DNA from: a virus
Length of the DNA stretch: 27,823 nt
Strand: one strand, 5' to 3'
Virus record (IMG/VR): IMGVR_UViG_3300006810_000290
Span: 1 to 27,823 of that record
A program made the translations under genes and the position numbers. This document shows, in pieces, positions 1-6,072 of the stretch. The first letter of the stretch is position 1; each line of letters begins with the position of its first letter. The notes under the pieces were generated by a model that was not told where the DNA came from, did not search any database, and saw only the letters and a program-made list of their open reading frames with translations.

Positions 1-71
1 ATTTAAACAAGGTTGAAGATTCAATTAAAAAGACGCATATGTTATTCAACCAACAGACGGATGAGATTTGA
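1..71 (+). CDS. 3' end of an unidentified gene
   Basis: An open frame enters from the left edge (codons from base 3) and stops with TGA at 69-71, giving the last 22 residues of a protein ending NQQTDEI. The visible part is polar and looks helical. It is too short to assign a function. The next gene starts 42 bases later with its own strong ribosome-binding site, so this is a separate cistron of the same transcription direction. A chance open frame cannot be excluded. Confidence 0.4.
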   Translation, partial: LNKVEDSIKKTHMLFNQQTDEI

Positions 72-113
72 AAAAATTCCGCCAAAAATTTTTGAGAAAC
101 TTTAGGTGATATT

Positions 114-347
114 ATGTGGAAAGATGATTTAAAGAAATCTAATTATTATAACTACGGTATTCCGAGCGAAAGGGATAAAGCCGAAATGGAACATTACTCC
201 GAGCAATACTCCGAGGATTTGAAAGGGCTTACGGCAGATTTAGTTTCGGAATTACAAGAAGTTCTTAGAGGAAAAGTGACCATTGGAAAATTGAGAAGAG
301 TCTTTAAACGGTTCGGAATAGAATTTGATGATTATAACATTGAGTGA
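114..347 (+). CDS. Small tagged protein (MWKDDLK), unknown function
   Basis: A 77-residue acidic, charged protein. It opens with MWKDDLKK, a divergent copy of the tag peptide M-x-W-x-x-I-L-K that begins about 20 proteins in this window. Here one residue before the tryptophan is missing and the isoleucine is aspartate. After the tag the chain is mostly helical, and residues around 53-70 (GKVTIGKLRRVFKRFGIEF) resemble a small basic helix-turn-helix-like segment, though weakly. The start is fixed by AGGTGAT three bases upstream of the ATG. I do not recognise the family. By analogy with its neighbours it may be virion cargo. Confidence 0.75.
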   Translation: MWKDDLKKSNYYNYGIPSERDKAEMEHYSEQYSEDLKGLTADLVSELQEVLRGKVTIGKLRRVFKRFGIEFDDYNIE

Positions 348-373
348 AAATTCCGCTAACAGGGTGTGATATT

Positions 374-730
374 ATGTGGAAAGGCATTTTGAAAAGCGGA
401 TTTGTCATTTGGGCTAAAGTGGATGATGGTGGTTCTTGGGTTGAATTAGCGAGGGAAGGCGGTTCAAGGGAGAATGCCTTTCAAGTTGTTAAAAGAGAGG
501 CCAAAAAGATGAAGAGGGTTGCAGTAGGTAGTGCTTCGGAAGGAAAGGTTGTATCTATGGATGATGGTATTTTTGAGAATATCACGGAACAAGTCATCTA
601 TTATGTCATTAAGCCTTTGGGAGATTCTGCTCCCGACCCTTCATACATTCCCGATACGAGTGAAACTACAACTTCTTCGGGGACTGAACGCAGATTGCGT
701 GGCGATTTTGGAACGAGTGAAAGATACTAG
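374..730 (+). CDS. Small tagged protein (MWKGILK), unknown function
   Basis: A 118-residue protein starting MWKGILKSG. I chose the ATG at 374 rather than the in-frame ATG at 344, because 374 is preceded by GGTGTGATATT and places the shared tag exactly at the N-terminus. Residues about 30-75 form an alpha-beta pattern (ENAFQVVKREAKKMKRVAVG, then short strands) that resembles parts of the tagged proteins at 1303 and 4989. The C-terminal 30 residues are rich in Ser, Thr and Pro and probably disordered. No known domain recognised. It follows the previous tagged gene by 26 bases and belongs to the same run. Confidence 0.75.
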   Translation: MWKGILKSGFVIWAKVDDGGSWVELAREGGSRENAFQVVKREAKKMKRVAVGSASEGKVVSMDDGIFENITEQVIYYVIKPLGDSAPDPSYIPDTSETTTSSGTERRLRGDFGTSERY

Positions 731-738
731 GTGAGATT

Positions 739-1041
739 ATGTGGAAAAGCATACTTAAGGACGATTTGCCAGATTATCTCAAAAAGCCCGATTTGGGTTT
801 TATGGGCCGTTCTCCCGATAGGGGTGTGCCGGATATGGATGATGTCGTTAGACGCTACAATGAATTGAGCGAAATGGCTTTAGAAATTAGGGATATGGTG
901 CGAACAATTCGTTCAAGTGGATTTGAGCGTGATATGCGGGGCGGAAATAGGTACAAATATGCAGAGGCCTTTGCTAAAGAAATTGAAGATGCTTTGGGCC
1001 AATTAGAACAATTGGATATTGAAACTCATGGTGGTAATTAA
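739..1041 (+). CDS. Small tagged protein (MWKSILK), unknown function
   Basis: A 100-residue protein beginning MWKSILKDDLPDYLKK. The start is set by TAGGTGAGATT directly before the ATG, and the TAG of that element is the stop of the previous gene. After the tag comes a Gly/Pro/Asp-rich linker and then, from about residue 35, a long amphipathic helical region (VVRRYNELSEMALEIRDM and onwards). No family recognised. Its DNA start (GTGAGATTATGTGGAAA) closely matches those of the genes at 114 and 374, suggesting duplication of the gene start rather than of the whole gene. Confidence 0.75.
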   Translation: MWKSILKDDLPDYLKKPDLGFMGRSPDRGVPDMDDVVRRYNELSEMALEIRDMVRTIRSSGFERDMRGGNRYKYAEAFAKEIEDALGQLEQLDIETHGGN

Positions 1042-1042
1042 G

Positions 1043-1306
1043 ATGGCAGATTGGAGAGAGCAACTTAGGGCTAATATGGGCCTAAGCAATAAAACAATAG
1101 AAACGCTCTATGAAGTGCTGAGGTATAATCCCAACCTCCCCCTACAATCCATTTATTCGGCTCTGCAACAAAGAGGCCTTAAGAAAATCACCACCAAGCG
1201 GCTTAGAAAATATATGGCTAATGACCCCAAAATTGGTAGAAAGCAGGATTTGAGTAGGTTTAGTCATAGACCTATGGTGTACTATTTGAAGGAGGAAGCA
1301 AAATGA
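1043..1306 (+). CDS. Small winged-helix-like protein with divergent tag
   Basis: An 87-residue basic protein. The ATG at 1043 follows GGTGGTAATTAAG and gives MADWREQLRANMG, which reads as a diverged tag with one extra residue before Trp and Q-L-R in place of I-L-K. The longer open frame from 1019 would overlap the upstream gene and lose this alignment. Residues about 18-87 have a helix-helix-recognition helix-hairpin layout (TIETLYEVLRYNPNLPLQSI, ITTKRLRKYM, MVYYLKEE) typical of winged-helix DNA-binding domains. That is a pattern judgement, not a recognised family. It could be a DNA-binding protein carried in the virion or a viral regulator. Confidence 0.7.
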   Translation: MADWREQLRANMGLSNKTIETLYEVLRYNPNLPLQSIYSALQQRGLKKITTKRLRKYMANDPKIGRKQDLSRFSHRPMVYYLKEEAK

Positions 1307-1677
1307 CATGGAAAGAGGTATTGAAGGCAGAGAAGCAACAGTTTGAGAAGAAGGGCGCAAAGCCCGACTACATAGACATTGACGGCGATGGAAACAAAAC
1401 CGAGCCTATGAAGGAAGCGGCGAAGGATGCCAAAATGAAGAAGTCTAAAACGGCTGACTCACTATACACGGAAGAGGAGGCACTTCAAGCGGCAAAAATA
1501 GAAGCCAAAATGACAGGCAAGGTTCAACTTGTTGGGTATGTAGGTGGAGACAAATATGCCGTGGAAAGCAACTACTTGGGTTTTAGTTTTTACAATCCAG
1601 ATTACTCCCATGCCTATGATACCAAATACACGGTTTCGCCCGATGGTAAGGTTAAGCGGCTAATTCAGGGGAGATAA
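1303..1677 (+). CDS. Tagged protein with DxDxDG calcium-loop-like motif
   Basis: A 124-residue protein starting MTWKEVLKAEKQ, overlapping the previous stop by ATGA, with GGAGGAAGCAAA as ribosome-binding site. Residues 20-36 (KPDYIDIDGDGNKTEPM) contain an EF-hand-like DxDxDGN loop. Similar short loops followed by EPM and a Lys/Ala-rich helix are familiar from small marine-phage structural proteins. The C-terminal half (from about residue 52) is an alpha-beta domain, EEALQAAKIEAKMTGK followed by strands, resembling the tagged protein at 4989. Function unknown. Calcium binding is possible but not shown. Confidence 0.8.
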   Translation: MTWKEVLKAEKQQFEKKGAKPDYIDIDGDGNKTEPMKEAAKDAKMKKSKTADSLYTEEEALQAAKIEAKMTGKVQLVGYVGGDKYAVESNYLGFSFYNPDYSHAYDTKYTVSPDGKVKRLIQGR

Positions 1678-1679
1678 AT

Positions 1680-1790
1680 ATGACCCGATGCCGCTACCTT
1701 GATGCTTGGTTTGATGAGGAGTCCAAGAAAGTTGATAAGGCAGAGGCCAAGAGCAAGAAGTGTTTCGCTACTGGGGGGAAGAAGAAATGA
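1680..1790 (+). CDS. Very small 36-residue protein with two cysteines
   Basis: ATG at 1680 opens a frame of 36 codons (MTRCRYLDAWFDEESKKVDK...) ending in TGA at 1788-1790, which overlaps the start of the next tagged gene as ATGA. GGGGAGATAA lies immediately upstream. The product is charged, with cysteines at positions 4 and 28, and Lys-rich at its C-terminus. It fills exactly the gap between two genes and is translationally coupled on its 3' side, which favours a real gene despite its size. No family recognised. Confidence 0.5.
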   Translation: MTRCRYLDAWFDEESKKVDKAEAKSKKCFATGGKKK

Positions 1791-1963
1791 GTTGGAAAGA
1801 CATTCTCAAGTATTGCGAGTACCATAGAAACCCACCCGAACCTATTCCAGCAAAAGAAGAAGAAAAGATGGTTGGAGCAATTACAACCGCAACACCAAAT
1901 ATTACAAGAGTTTCATATTCACAAAGGAGGAAGAAGCGTGGTAAAGAAGACGAAGAAGAATGA
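1787..1963 (+). CDS. Small tagged protein (MSWKDILK), basic tail
   Basis: A 58-residue protein beginning MSWKDILKYCEYHRN. The ATG at 1787 overlaps the previous stop and follows GGGGGGAAGAAGAA, and it puts the canonical tag at residue 1. The remainder is a Pro-rich linker followed by a strongly charged tail (YSQRRKKRGKEDEEE). With almost no hydrophobic core outside the tag, the protein is likely disordered, so the tag is its only obvious conserved element. Unknown function. Confidence 0.7.
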   Translation: MSWKDILKYCEYHRNPPEPIPAKEEEKMVGAITTATPNITRVSYSQRRKKRGKEDEEE

Positions 1964-2048
1964 GATTATTATTGATGGCAATACCTATACCCAAGAATTT
2001 AGTAATCTTGATTTTCAAGGATTACGAAACATGGGAAGACACCTGTAA
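1938..2048 (+). CDS. Possible 36-residue GTG-start gene
   Basis: A consensus AGGAGG at 1925-1930 lies seven bases before a GTG at 1938. The GTG opens a frame of 36 codons (MVKKTKKNEIIIDGNTYTQEF...) ending TAA at 2046. The product has a basic head and a beta-like IIIDGNTY stretch. It overlaps the previous gene by 26 bases and lies largely within the 5' extension of the next open frame. I prefer it to that extension because of the ribosome-binding site, but it is a marginal call. Confidence 0.4.
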   Translation: MVKKTKKNEIIIDGNTYTQEFSNLDFQGLRNMGRHL

Positions 2049-2067
2049 AGGCGTTAGCGGGGATGCT

Positions 2068-3471
2068 ATGTTCGTAGAAAATGTCCCAACTCTCTACGAT
2101 TTTTTAGAGAATCACATTTTTGACAATGTTCGGGATGGCTCAGTTAATGCAGGTAAAGATGATGGAAGCATAGGTTCTATCGCTATCTTGAACAGCATTA
2201 AGGACATCATGGAAGGGAGAGTAATCACTCAAAAAGACCTTGAGGACATCAAGGAACTTTATTCGGATTTGCGAGACATGAAAGATAACGGTACAGAGGG
2301 GGCAGCCTTAGACCCCAAATTGATTCTTTTTACCGAAAAAATTTACGATAAGGACGGTAAGAAAACTATTGGTCAAGAAGATAGGTATGGGCATTACAGA
2401 ACCCCCGAATATGTTAAAAGAAGAAATGCAAAGGATGGGGGCAGTAGAGAACCTGCGCCTTCCGGCTGGTATTCAGGAGCAGGAAACCCTCCGAGTTTTG
2501 CCCTATTTAGCGAAAGTGCAAATGAATTCGCAAACCCAAAGGGACTTGTCTATATTTTGGAGGACGCCATAGAAGAACTAGAAAAGGGCCAAAAGAACAC
2601 AATTGATATTGGTCGTCTTTCGGGTAAGGGAGCAGTGGACAAATTAGCGGGTATTGCCTCAGTAGAAAAATACTTCAATAAAGCGATAAACAATAAAGTG
2701 TTTTGGAGAGGCGGCAAATTGAAAGTTGCAGGGCTTGGGAAAGATGTCAAAACCAAGGACTTTTCCGTAAGCCCAAAGGAAGTGAAGGCTCTTTTAGCCG
2801 CCGTGAATCCTCCCAAGGATAAGGTTCCTGCTGGAAGGATTACTGGTTTTACCATGTCTCTAACCGGAACCCCTCTTATTTTATTCATCAAATCTGCTTT
2901 AGAAAGTGCTAGTAAGAACAAGGGTGGAGATGGATATAGAGCATGGACGGATAAAGGACAGTTTGATTATCGTAAAACTGCAAAAGAAGTTTATGGTGAA
3001 GATACTGGGCGATTTAAGCCAGACCAAAAAGTTATTTCAAAAAGTTGGATGGAAATTCTTAAGCAAGGGCTTAGTGAAAGGGACATAGAAAATTTTGTTT
3101 ATAGTATTGAGGATTCCATTGAAAATATTGTTGCAAAAATGTTTAAAAAGAAATACGAAGCAGGAAGGCATCCCTTTGGAGATTACATAGTTCATATTAG
3201 AAAAACTTCTTTGACTGTTCCTGAAATGGCGGCAGTTAGCAACCTTGCTTTCAAATATGAATTTGAATACGATGATGGTAAAGACTCGCTTGCTTTTGCT
3301 TCTTGTTTTATTGCAGGAACGGATGACAGGCAAATTAACGATTTATTCTTTGATGCTTCGGATTCGGAATTTGATATTGAATATAGTGGCGATTTTATGA
3401 AACTGCCTAATGTCAAAGAAAGAATGAATGATGTTAGAGACGGGTTGAGAGAACTTATTGATAGGTTGTGA
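2068..3471 (+). CDS. Unknown 467-residue protein with an internal tag
   Basis: The open frame begins at 1960, but the first 36 codons lack a ribosome-binding site and overlap a better-supported small gene. I therefore place the start at ATG 2068, preceded by GCGGGGATGCT, with moderate certainty. The protein has a mixed N-terminal part with a Gly/Pro-rich segment (APSGWYSGAGNPPSF) and Lys-rich helical stretches. At residues 326-332 it contains SWMEILK, a full copy of the tag that elsewhere sits only at protein N-termini. The 142 residues from the tag to the end form a separate acidic domain of strands and helices. This suggests two genes that became fused, or one protein whose C-terminal part is released or recruited through the tag. 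No known family seen. Confidence 0.75.
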   Translation: MFVENVPTLYDFLENHIFDNVRDGSVNAGKDDGSIGSIAILNSIKDIMEGRVITQKDLEDIKELYSDLRDMKDNGTEGAALDPKLILFTEKIYDKDGKKTIGQEDRYGHYRTPEYVKRRNAKDGGSREPAPSGWYSGAGNPPSFALFSESANEFANPKGLVYILEDAIEELEKGQKNTIDIGRLSGKGAVDKLAGIASVEKYFNKAINNKVFWRGGKLKVAGLGKDVKTKDFSVSPKEVKALLAAVNPPKDKVPAGRITGFTMSLTGTPLILFIKSALESASKNKGGDGYRAWTDKGQFDYRKTAKEVYGEDTGRFKPDQKVISKSWMEILKQGLSERDIENFVYSIEDSIENIVAKMFKKKYEAGRHPFGDYIVHIRKTSLTVPEMAAVSNLAFKYEFEYDDGKDSLAFASCFIAGTDDRQINDLFFDASDSEFDIEYSGDFMKLPNVKERMNDVRDGLRELIDRL

Positions 3472-3476
3472 TATTT

Positions 3477-4142
3477 ATGGCCGTTAATCGTAAGCGTTGT
3501 GGTTTTTGTCAGCATGAAAATCGTGCTGAATTAGAACAGGCTCTTGAATCAAGGGCCATCACTTGCGATGAATTAGATATGCAGAATGGATGGAGAAGCG
3601 GAACGGCGGCTCAACATCAACGAAACCACATGGGCGATTTTGAAATGTCGTCAAACCCGAAGTGCGCCGTCTGTATTGACCCTATGAGAAAGCATTATGA
3701 AACGGCTCTCCATAGTGGAGATATAACTTCGGAGGCAATCGCTCAAGCACTTGACACCACGAAAGCGCAAGTGCAACGCCACATGAAGCACCACTTGACA
3801 CCGATTGTTCAAGAGAATGCGGCCATGATGATTGCGAAAAAGGAAGTTAATGAGGTTGATATGTTGGCTAACAATGTTCAGCGTTTAGACCACCGTTTAG
3901 ACCAAGTGTTCAATGAATTAGGCAATGATTTAGACCCTAAGATGATTGATGCACTTACCAAGTTAGCCAGAGAAATCCGTGAGTCTTTGAAGTATATGAT
4001 GGAATTTAAGGGCAAACTTGTTCACAAGAGGCAAGACACTATCGTTATCGCACAGATGCAAATTGTTCAAGAAGTGCTTGCACAGAATAATCCTGAGATT
4101 TGGCTGGATATTAAAAGTAAAATGCAGGAGAGATTACAATGA
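3477..4142 (+). CDS. Twin CxxC/HxxxH putative DNA-binding protein, possible small terminase
   Basis: A 221-residue protein. The ATG at 3477 follows GGTTGTGATATTT. Two tandem copies of a zinc-binding helix-turn-helix-like unit are visible: C8, C11, H47, H51 and C63, C66, H102, H106. The spacing is identical, 55 residues from one copy to the next. CxxC followed by a helix-turn-helix and an RHxxxH end is a pattern I associate with phage proteins, some annotated as small terminase subunits. The C-terminal half (about 125-221) is helical and could oligomerise. A TerS-like role is plausible, but it lies 9 kb before TerL, so I keep it as a candidate only. Its last residues (MQERLQ) are encoded by the DNA repeat that precedes the next tagged gene. 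Confidence 0.8.
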   Translation: MAVNRKRCGFCQHENRAELEQALESRAITCDELDMQNGWRSGTAAQHQRNHMGDFEMSSNPKCAVCIDPMRKHYETALHSGDITSEAIAQALDTTKAQVQRHMKHHLTPIVQENAAMMIAKKEVNEVDMLANNVQRLDHRLDQVFNELGNDLDPKMIDALTKLAREIRESLKYMMEFKGKLVHKRQDTIVIAQMQIVQEVLAQNNPEIWLDIKSKMQERLQ

Positions 4143-4348
4143 GTTGGCAAGATATATTGAAAAACAAAAATAATATGAATTTTATTACTCAACAAAGAAA
4201 GTATTTAGAAAGCACAACTGCATTGACTGAAGAACAAAAAGCAAAGTTAGAAGATGCTCTTGATGCTATGCAACCTTTTGTCAATAGAGAAAACTTTCAT
4301 GACAAATACATTAAACCTTATTTGGAAATGCAGGAGAGATTACAATGA
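4139..4348 (+). CDS. Small tagged helical protein (MSWQDILK)
   Basis: A 69-residue protein beginning MSWQDILKNKNN, with ATG at 4139 overlapping the previous stop (ATGA) and AGGAGAGATTACA as ribosome-binding site. After the tag the sequence is Gln/Lys/Glu-rich and helical (QQRKYLESTTALTEEQKAKL). Its last seven residues, EMQERLQ, nearly match the end of the upstream protein because both are written by copies of the same DNA repeat. Function unknown; the constant part is the tag. Confidence 0.8.
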   Translation: MSWQDILKNKNNMNFITQQRKYLESTTALTEEQKAKLEDALDAMQPFVNRENFHDKYIKPYLEMQERLQ

Positions 4349-4584
4349 GTTGGCAAAATATAATTAAAGAAGACAAAACGGAATTAAAACGAAGAAACAT
4401 TCAACGCGCTAATAGTTTGTTTAACCAAAAAGGCCGACAGTATGCTGATAAATTCGGAGGGCAAACTAACGCTAAATACGATGCTATGGCTCGGATGGTT
4501 AAAGAATTAGAATTTCCCAGAACTTTTAACGATGACGAGAAATTTTTTAAACTATTTGATAGAATAACTTTTTTATTAGCGTAA
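4345..4584 (+). CDS. Small tagged basic protein (MSWQNIIK)
   Basis: A 79-residue protein starting MSWQNIIKEDKTELKRRN, coupled by ATGA to the gene before it. The body is helical with many Lys and Arg in the first half (RRNIQRANSLFNQKGRQYADK) and a more hydrophobic end (FFKLFDRITFLLA). No family recognised. Start fixed by the repeat-borne ribosome-binding site and the tag. Confidence 0.8.
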   Translation: MSWQNIIKEDKTELKRRNIQRANSLFNQKGRQYADKFGGQTNAKYDAMARMVKELEFPRTFNDDEKFFKLFDRITFLLA

Positions 4585-4599
4585 GCAGGAGAGATTACA

Positions 4600-4983
4600 A
4601 TGAGTTGGGAAGATATATTAAAGAATCAAAGTTTTGCGTCTATTGTGGCCCGCCTTAAAAAACTAGATGGAGAAAATACAAAAACAGAAGTAAGAATTTC
4701 AGAAAACATCCCTAAAGAATTAGAAAATATGGTTATGGATATGATTAGAAAGAAAAAATATACCGATGTAAAATCTGTAAAATATAAAGATTATATTATT
4801 GTCTATAATAAACATACAGATACATCTATTGACTTCGCTGAGCCGTTTCATGGTTTTAATGGAGAAACTTTGGTAATTTCTAAAAGAACACCGGTATATT
4901 CTAATATGGCAGGGTATCCAATAAAAATTATTAAATTGGGAATTTTTGAACAAGATGGGCAACCAAGATTAATAGGGGAATGA
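4600..4983 (+). CDS. Tagged alpha-beta protein (MSWEDILK), unknown
   Basis: A 127-residue protein with the canonical tag MSWEDILKNQ. Residues about 35-127 alternate helix and strands (ELENMVMDMIRKKKYTD, then KYKDYIIVYNKH, GETLVISKR, IKIIKLGIF), indicating a compact folded domain. The AT-rich codon use here and in the genes to 6071 exceeds that of the packaging genes downstream, which may mean more recent acquisition. No known function. Confidence 0.8.
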   Translation: MSWEDILKNQSFASIVARLKKLDGENTKTEVRISENIPKELENMVMDMIRKKKYTDVKSVKYKDYIIVYNKHTDTSIDFAEPFHGFNGETLVISKRTPVYSNMAGYPIKIIKLGIFEQDGQPRLIGE

Positions 4984-4988
4984 TTACA

Positions 4989-5195
4989 ATGAGTTGGGAA
5001 AAAATACTCAAAAAGGATTTCTTGCAGGTTTCGGAGGCACTTAAAGAAGCCCAAAAAAGAGCCAAAGAAACAGGCAAAACCCAATATGTTATTGCTGAAT
5101 CAGATTATGGTGGCTCAGCAGAATATACAATACATACAGAAGATATTTCCTTTAGAAGCCCTAATTTAGTATTATATGAAAAGGTAGAACCATAA
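4989..5195 (+). CDS. Small tagged alpha-beta protein (MSWEKILK)
   Basis: A 68-residue protein starting MSWEKILKKDFLQ. The ATG at 4989 is chosen over the in-frame ATG at 4980 because it restores the tag and has GGGGAATGATTACA upstream. The body is one helix (EALKEAQKRAKETGKTQYV) followed by strands. It looks like a shorter relative of the C-terminal domain of the tagged protein at 1303 and perhaps of that at 374. Function unknown. Confidence 0.8.
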   Translation: MSWEKILKKDFLQVSEALKEAQKRAKETGKTQYVIAESDYGGSAEYTIHTEDISFRSPNLVLYEKVEP

Positions 5196-5212
5196 ATGCA
5201 GGAGAGATTACA

Positions 5213-5488
5213 ATGAATTGGGAAAAGATATTAAAAGCAAATGATGCTGGAGTGAAAAGACTAAAAGGACTAGTAGGAAAAGAAGGAAAATTAGAAGATA
5301 TTATGAAAATGATAAATAAGGAGTTTGGTGTTAAAACTAAAATTATTTATGATTCTTCTTCACAGCCTGTTCTTGGTTTTGAGTTGCCTTTTTATGTTAG
5401 ATGTGAAATGGGAACAAGAGATAACCCCAGCGCTACTGAAGAATTTACTGTCAAACTTGTAGGAATTAATGAAAGTAAAATTAAATAA
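5213..5488 (+). CDS. Small tagged alpha-beta protein (MNWEKILK)
   Basis: A 91-residue protein starting MNWEKILKANDAG, preceded by a full copy of the junction repeat. A helical first half (KLEDIMKMINKEFGVKTK) is followed by strands (IIYDSSSQPVLGFELPFYV) and a C-terminal strand EFTVKLVGI. It appears to be a small folded domain, but I recognise no family. Confidence 0.8.
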   Translation: MNWEKILKANDAGVKRLKGLVGKEGKLEDIMKMINKEFGVKTKIIYDSSSQPVLGFELPFYVRCEMGTRDNPSATEEFTVKLVGINESKIK

Positions 5489-5505
5489 ATGCAGGAGAGA
5501 TTACA

Positions 5506-5787
5506 ATGAGTTGGGAGGATATTCTAAAGGTGGCAGAAAGAACTTTTGTTATAGAATCTTATTCACCAGAAAATGAGCCATATAAGGACATTGAATTAAA
5601 CGCTTTTATTACTGCTAAAGAATTAGATATTGATGAAGATGCTACACAAGAAGATATTGAACATGAATTGCTTGAATGGATGGGTGATAATATTGGGCGG
5701 ATTCAAGGTTATGTTTGGCATGAAATTACTACTGAAGGGAAGAAGCGAAATTGGTTAAACCCAAAAACTGATTACGATATGGTTTAA
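5506..5787 (+). CDS. Small acidic tagged protein (MSWEDILK)
   Basis: A 93-residue acidic protein with the canonical tag MSWEDILKVAERT, start given by the junction repeat (AGGAGAGATTACA). The body has a strand-helix-helix look (TFVIESYSPENEPYKDIEL, then ATQEDIEHELLEWMGDNI, GYVWHEITTEGKKRNW). No family recognised. Between its stop and the next gene lies GGAGAGGTAAGA followed by another copy of the repeat. Confidence 0.8.
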   Translation: MSWEDILKVAERTFVIESYSPENEPYKDIELNAFITAKELDIDEDATQEDIEHELLEWMGDNIGRIQGYVWHEITTEGKKRNWLNPKTDYDMV

Positions 5788-5816
5788 GGAGAGGTAAGAA
5801 TGCAGGAGAGATTACG

Positions 5817-6071
5817 ATGAGTTGGGAAAACATAATTAAAGGCGAAAGAGAATATTCTTTTTATTTAAAACAAATTGAAAAAATACAAGAACTACTGGAT
5901 AGGTTGTATGAAGATATTGAAAAGGCGGCGGTTAAGATGAATCAAGAAACTGGCTATCCTTTAGAAGATGCAAGAAAACTTATTGAAGGGATGCAGGACG
6001 ACACCATTAAACAGGCTGAAGCCACATTAGAAGAATTTAAAAAGAAACTACAAGATTCTATGAGAGATTGA
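5817..6071 (+). CDS. Small tagged coiled-coil protein (MSWENIIK)
   Basis: An 84-residue protein beginning MSWENIIKGEREYS. Beyond the tag it is almost continuously helical, with heptad-like spacing of hydrophobic residues (LKQIEKIQELLDRLYEDIEK and AEATLEEFKKKLQDSM), so a coiled coil is likely. It is the last of the seven small genes with the repeat-type start. It ends just before the tagged giant gene at 6073. Function unknown. Confidence 0.8.
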   Translation: MSWENIIKGEREYSFYLKQIEKIQELLDRLYEDIEKAAVKMNQETGYPLEDARKLIEGMQDDTIKQAEATLEEFKKKLQDSMRD

Positions 6072-6072
6072 T

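Larger units (their letters stand above)
4122..5845 (+). repeat. Dispersed direct repeat at starts of tagged genes
   Basis: A near-identical unit, ATGCAGGAGAGATTACAATG followed by AGTTGGsAA, recurs at gene junctions beginning near 4122, 4328, 4585 (lacking the first AT), 5196, 5489 and 5800. A degraded copy (GGGGAATGATTACAATG) lies at 4975-4991. The unit carries the ribosome-binding site (AGGAGAG) and the first codons of the tag. In the first two copies it also encodes the last residues (MQERLQ) of the upstream protein. In the others the upstream stop codon lies before it. The gene bodies between copies are unrelated. This is the pattern expected if gene bodies are exchanged or inserted between copies of a constant start sequence. 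Confidence 0.85.

Noticed and set aside
1960-2067. Longer N-terminus (ATG 1960) of the 467-residue protein
   Set aside because: No ribosome-binding site, and it overlaps a frame with AGGAGG and GTG; the longer reading remains possible but is less supported.
4122-5845. Regularly recurring repeat as a CRISPR array
   Set aside because: Intervals between copies are 200-400 bases of open gene sequence rather than short uniform spacers, and each copy contains a start codon.
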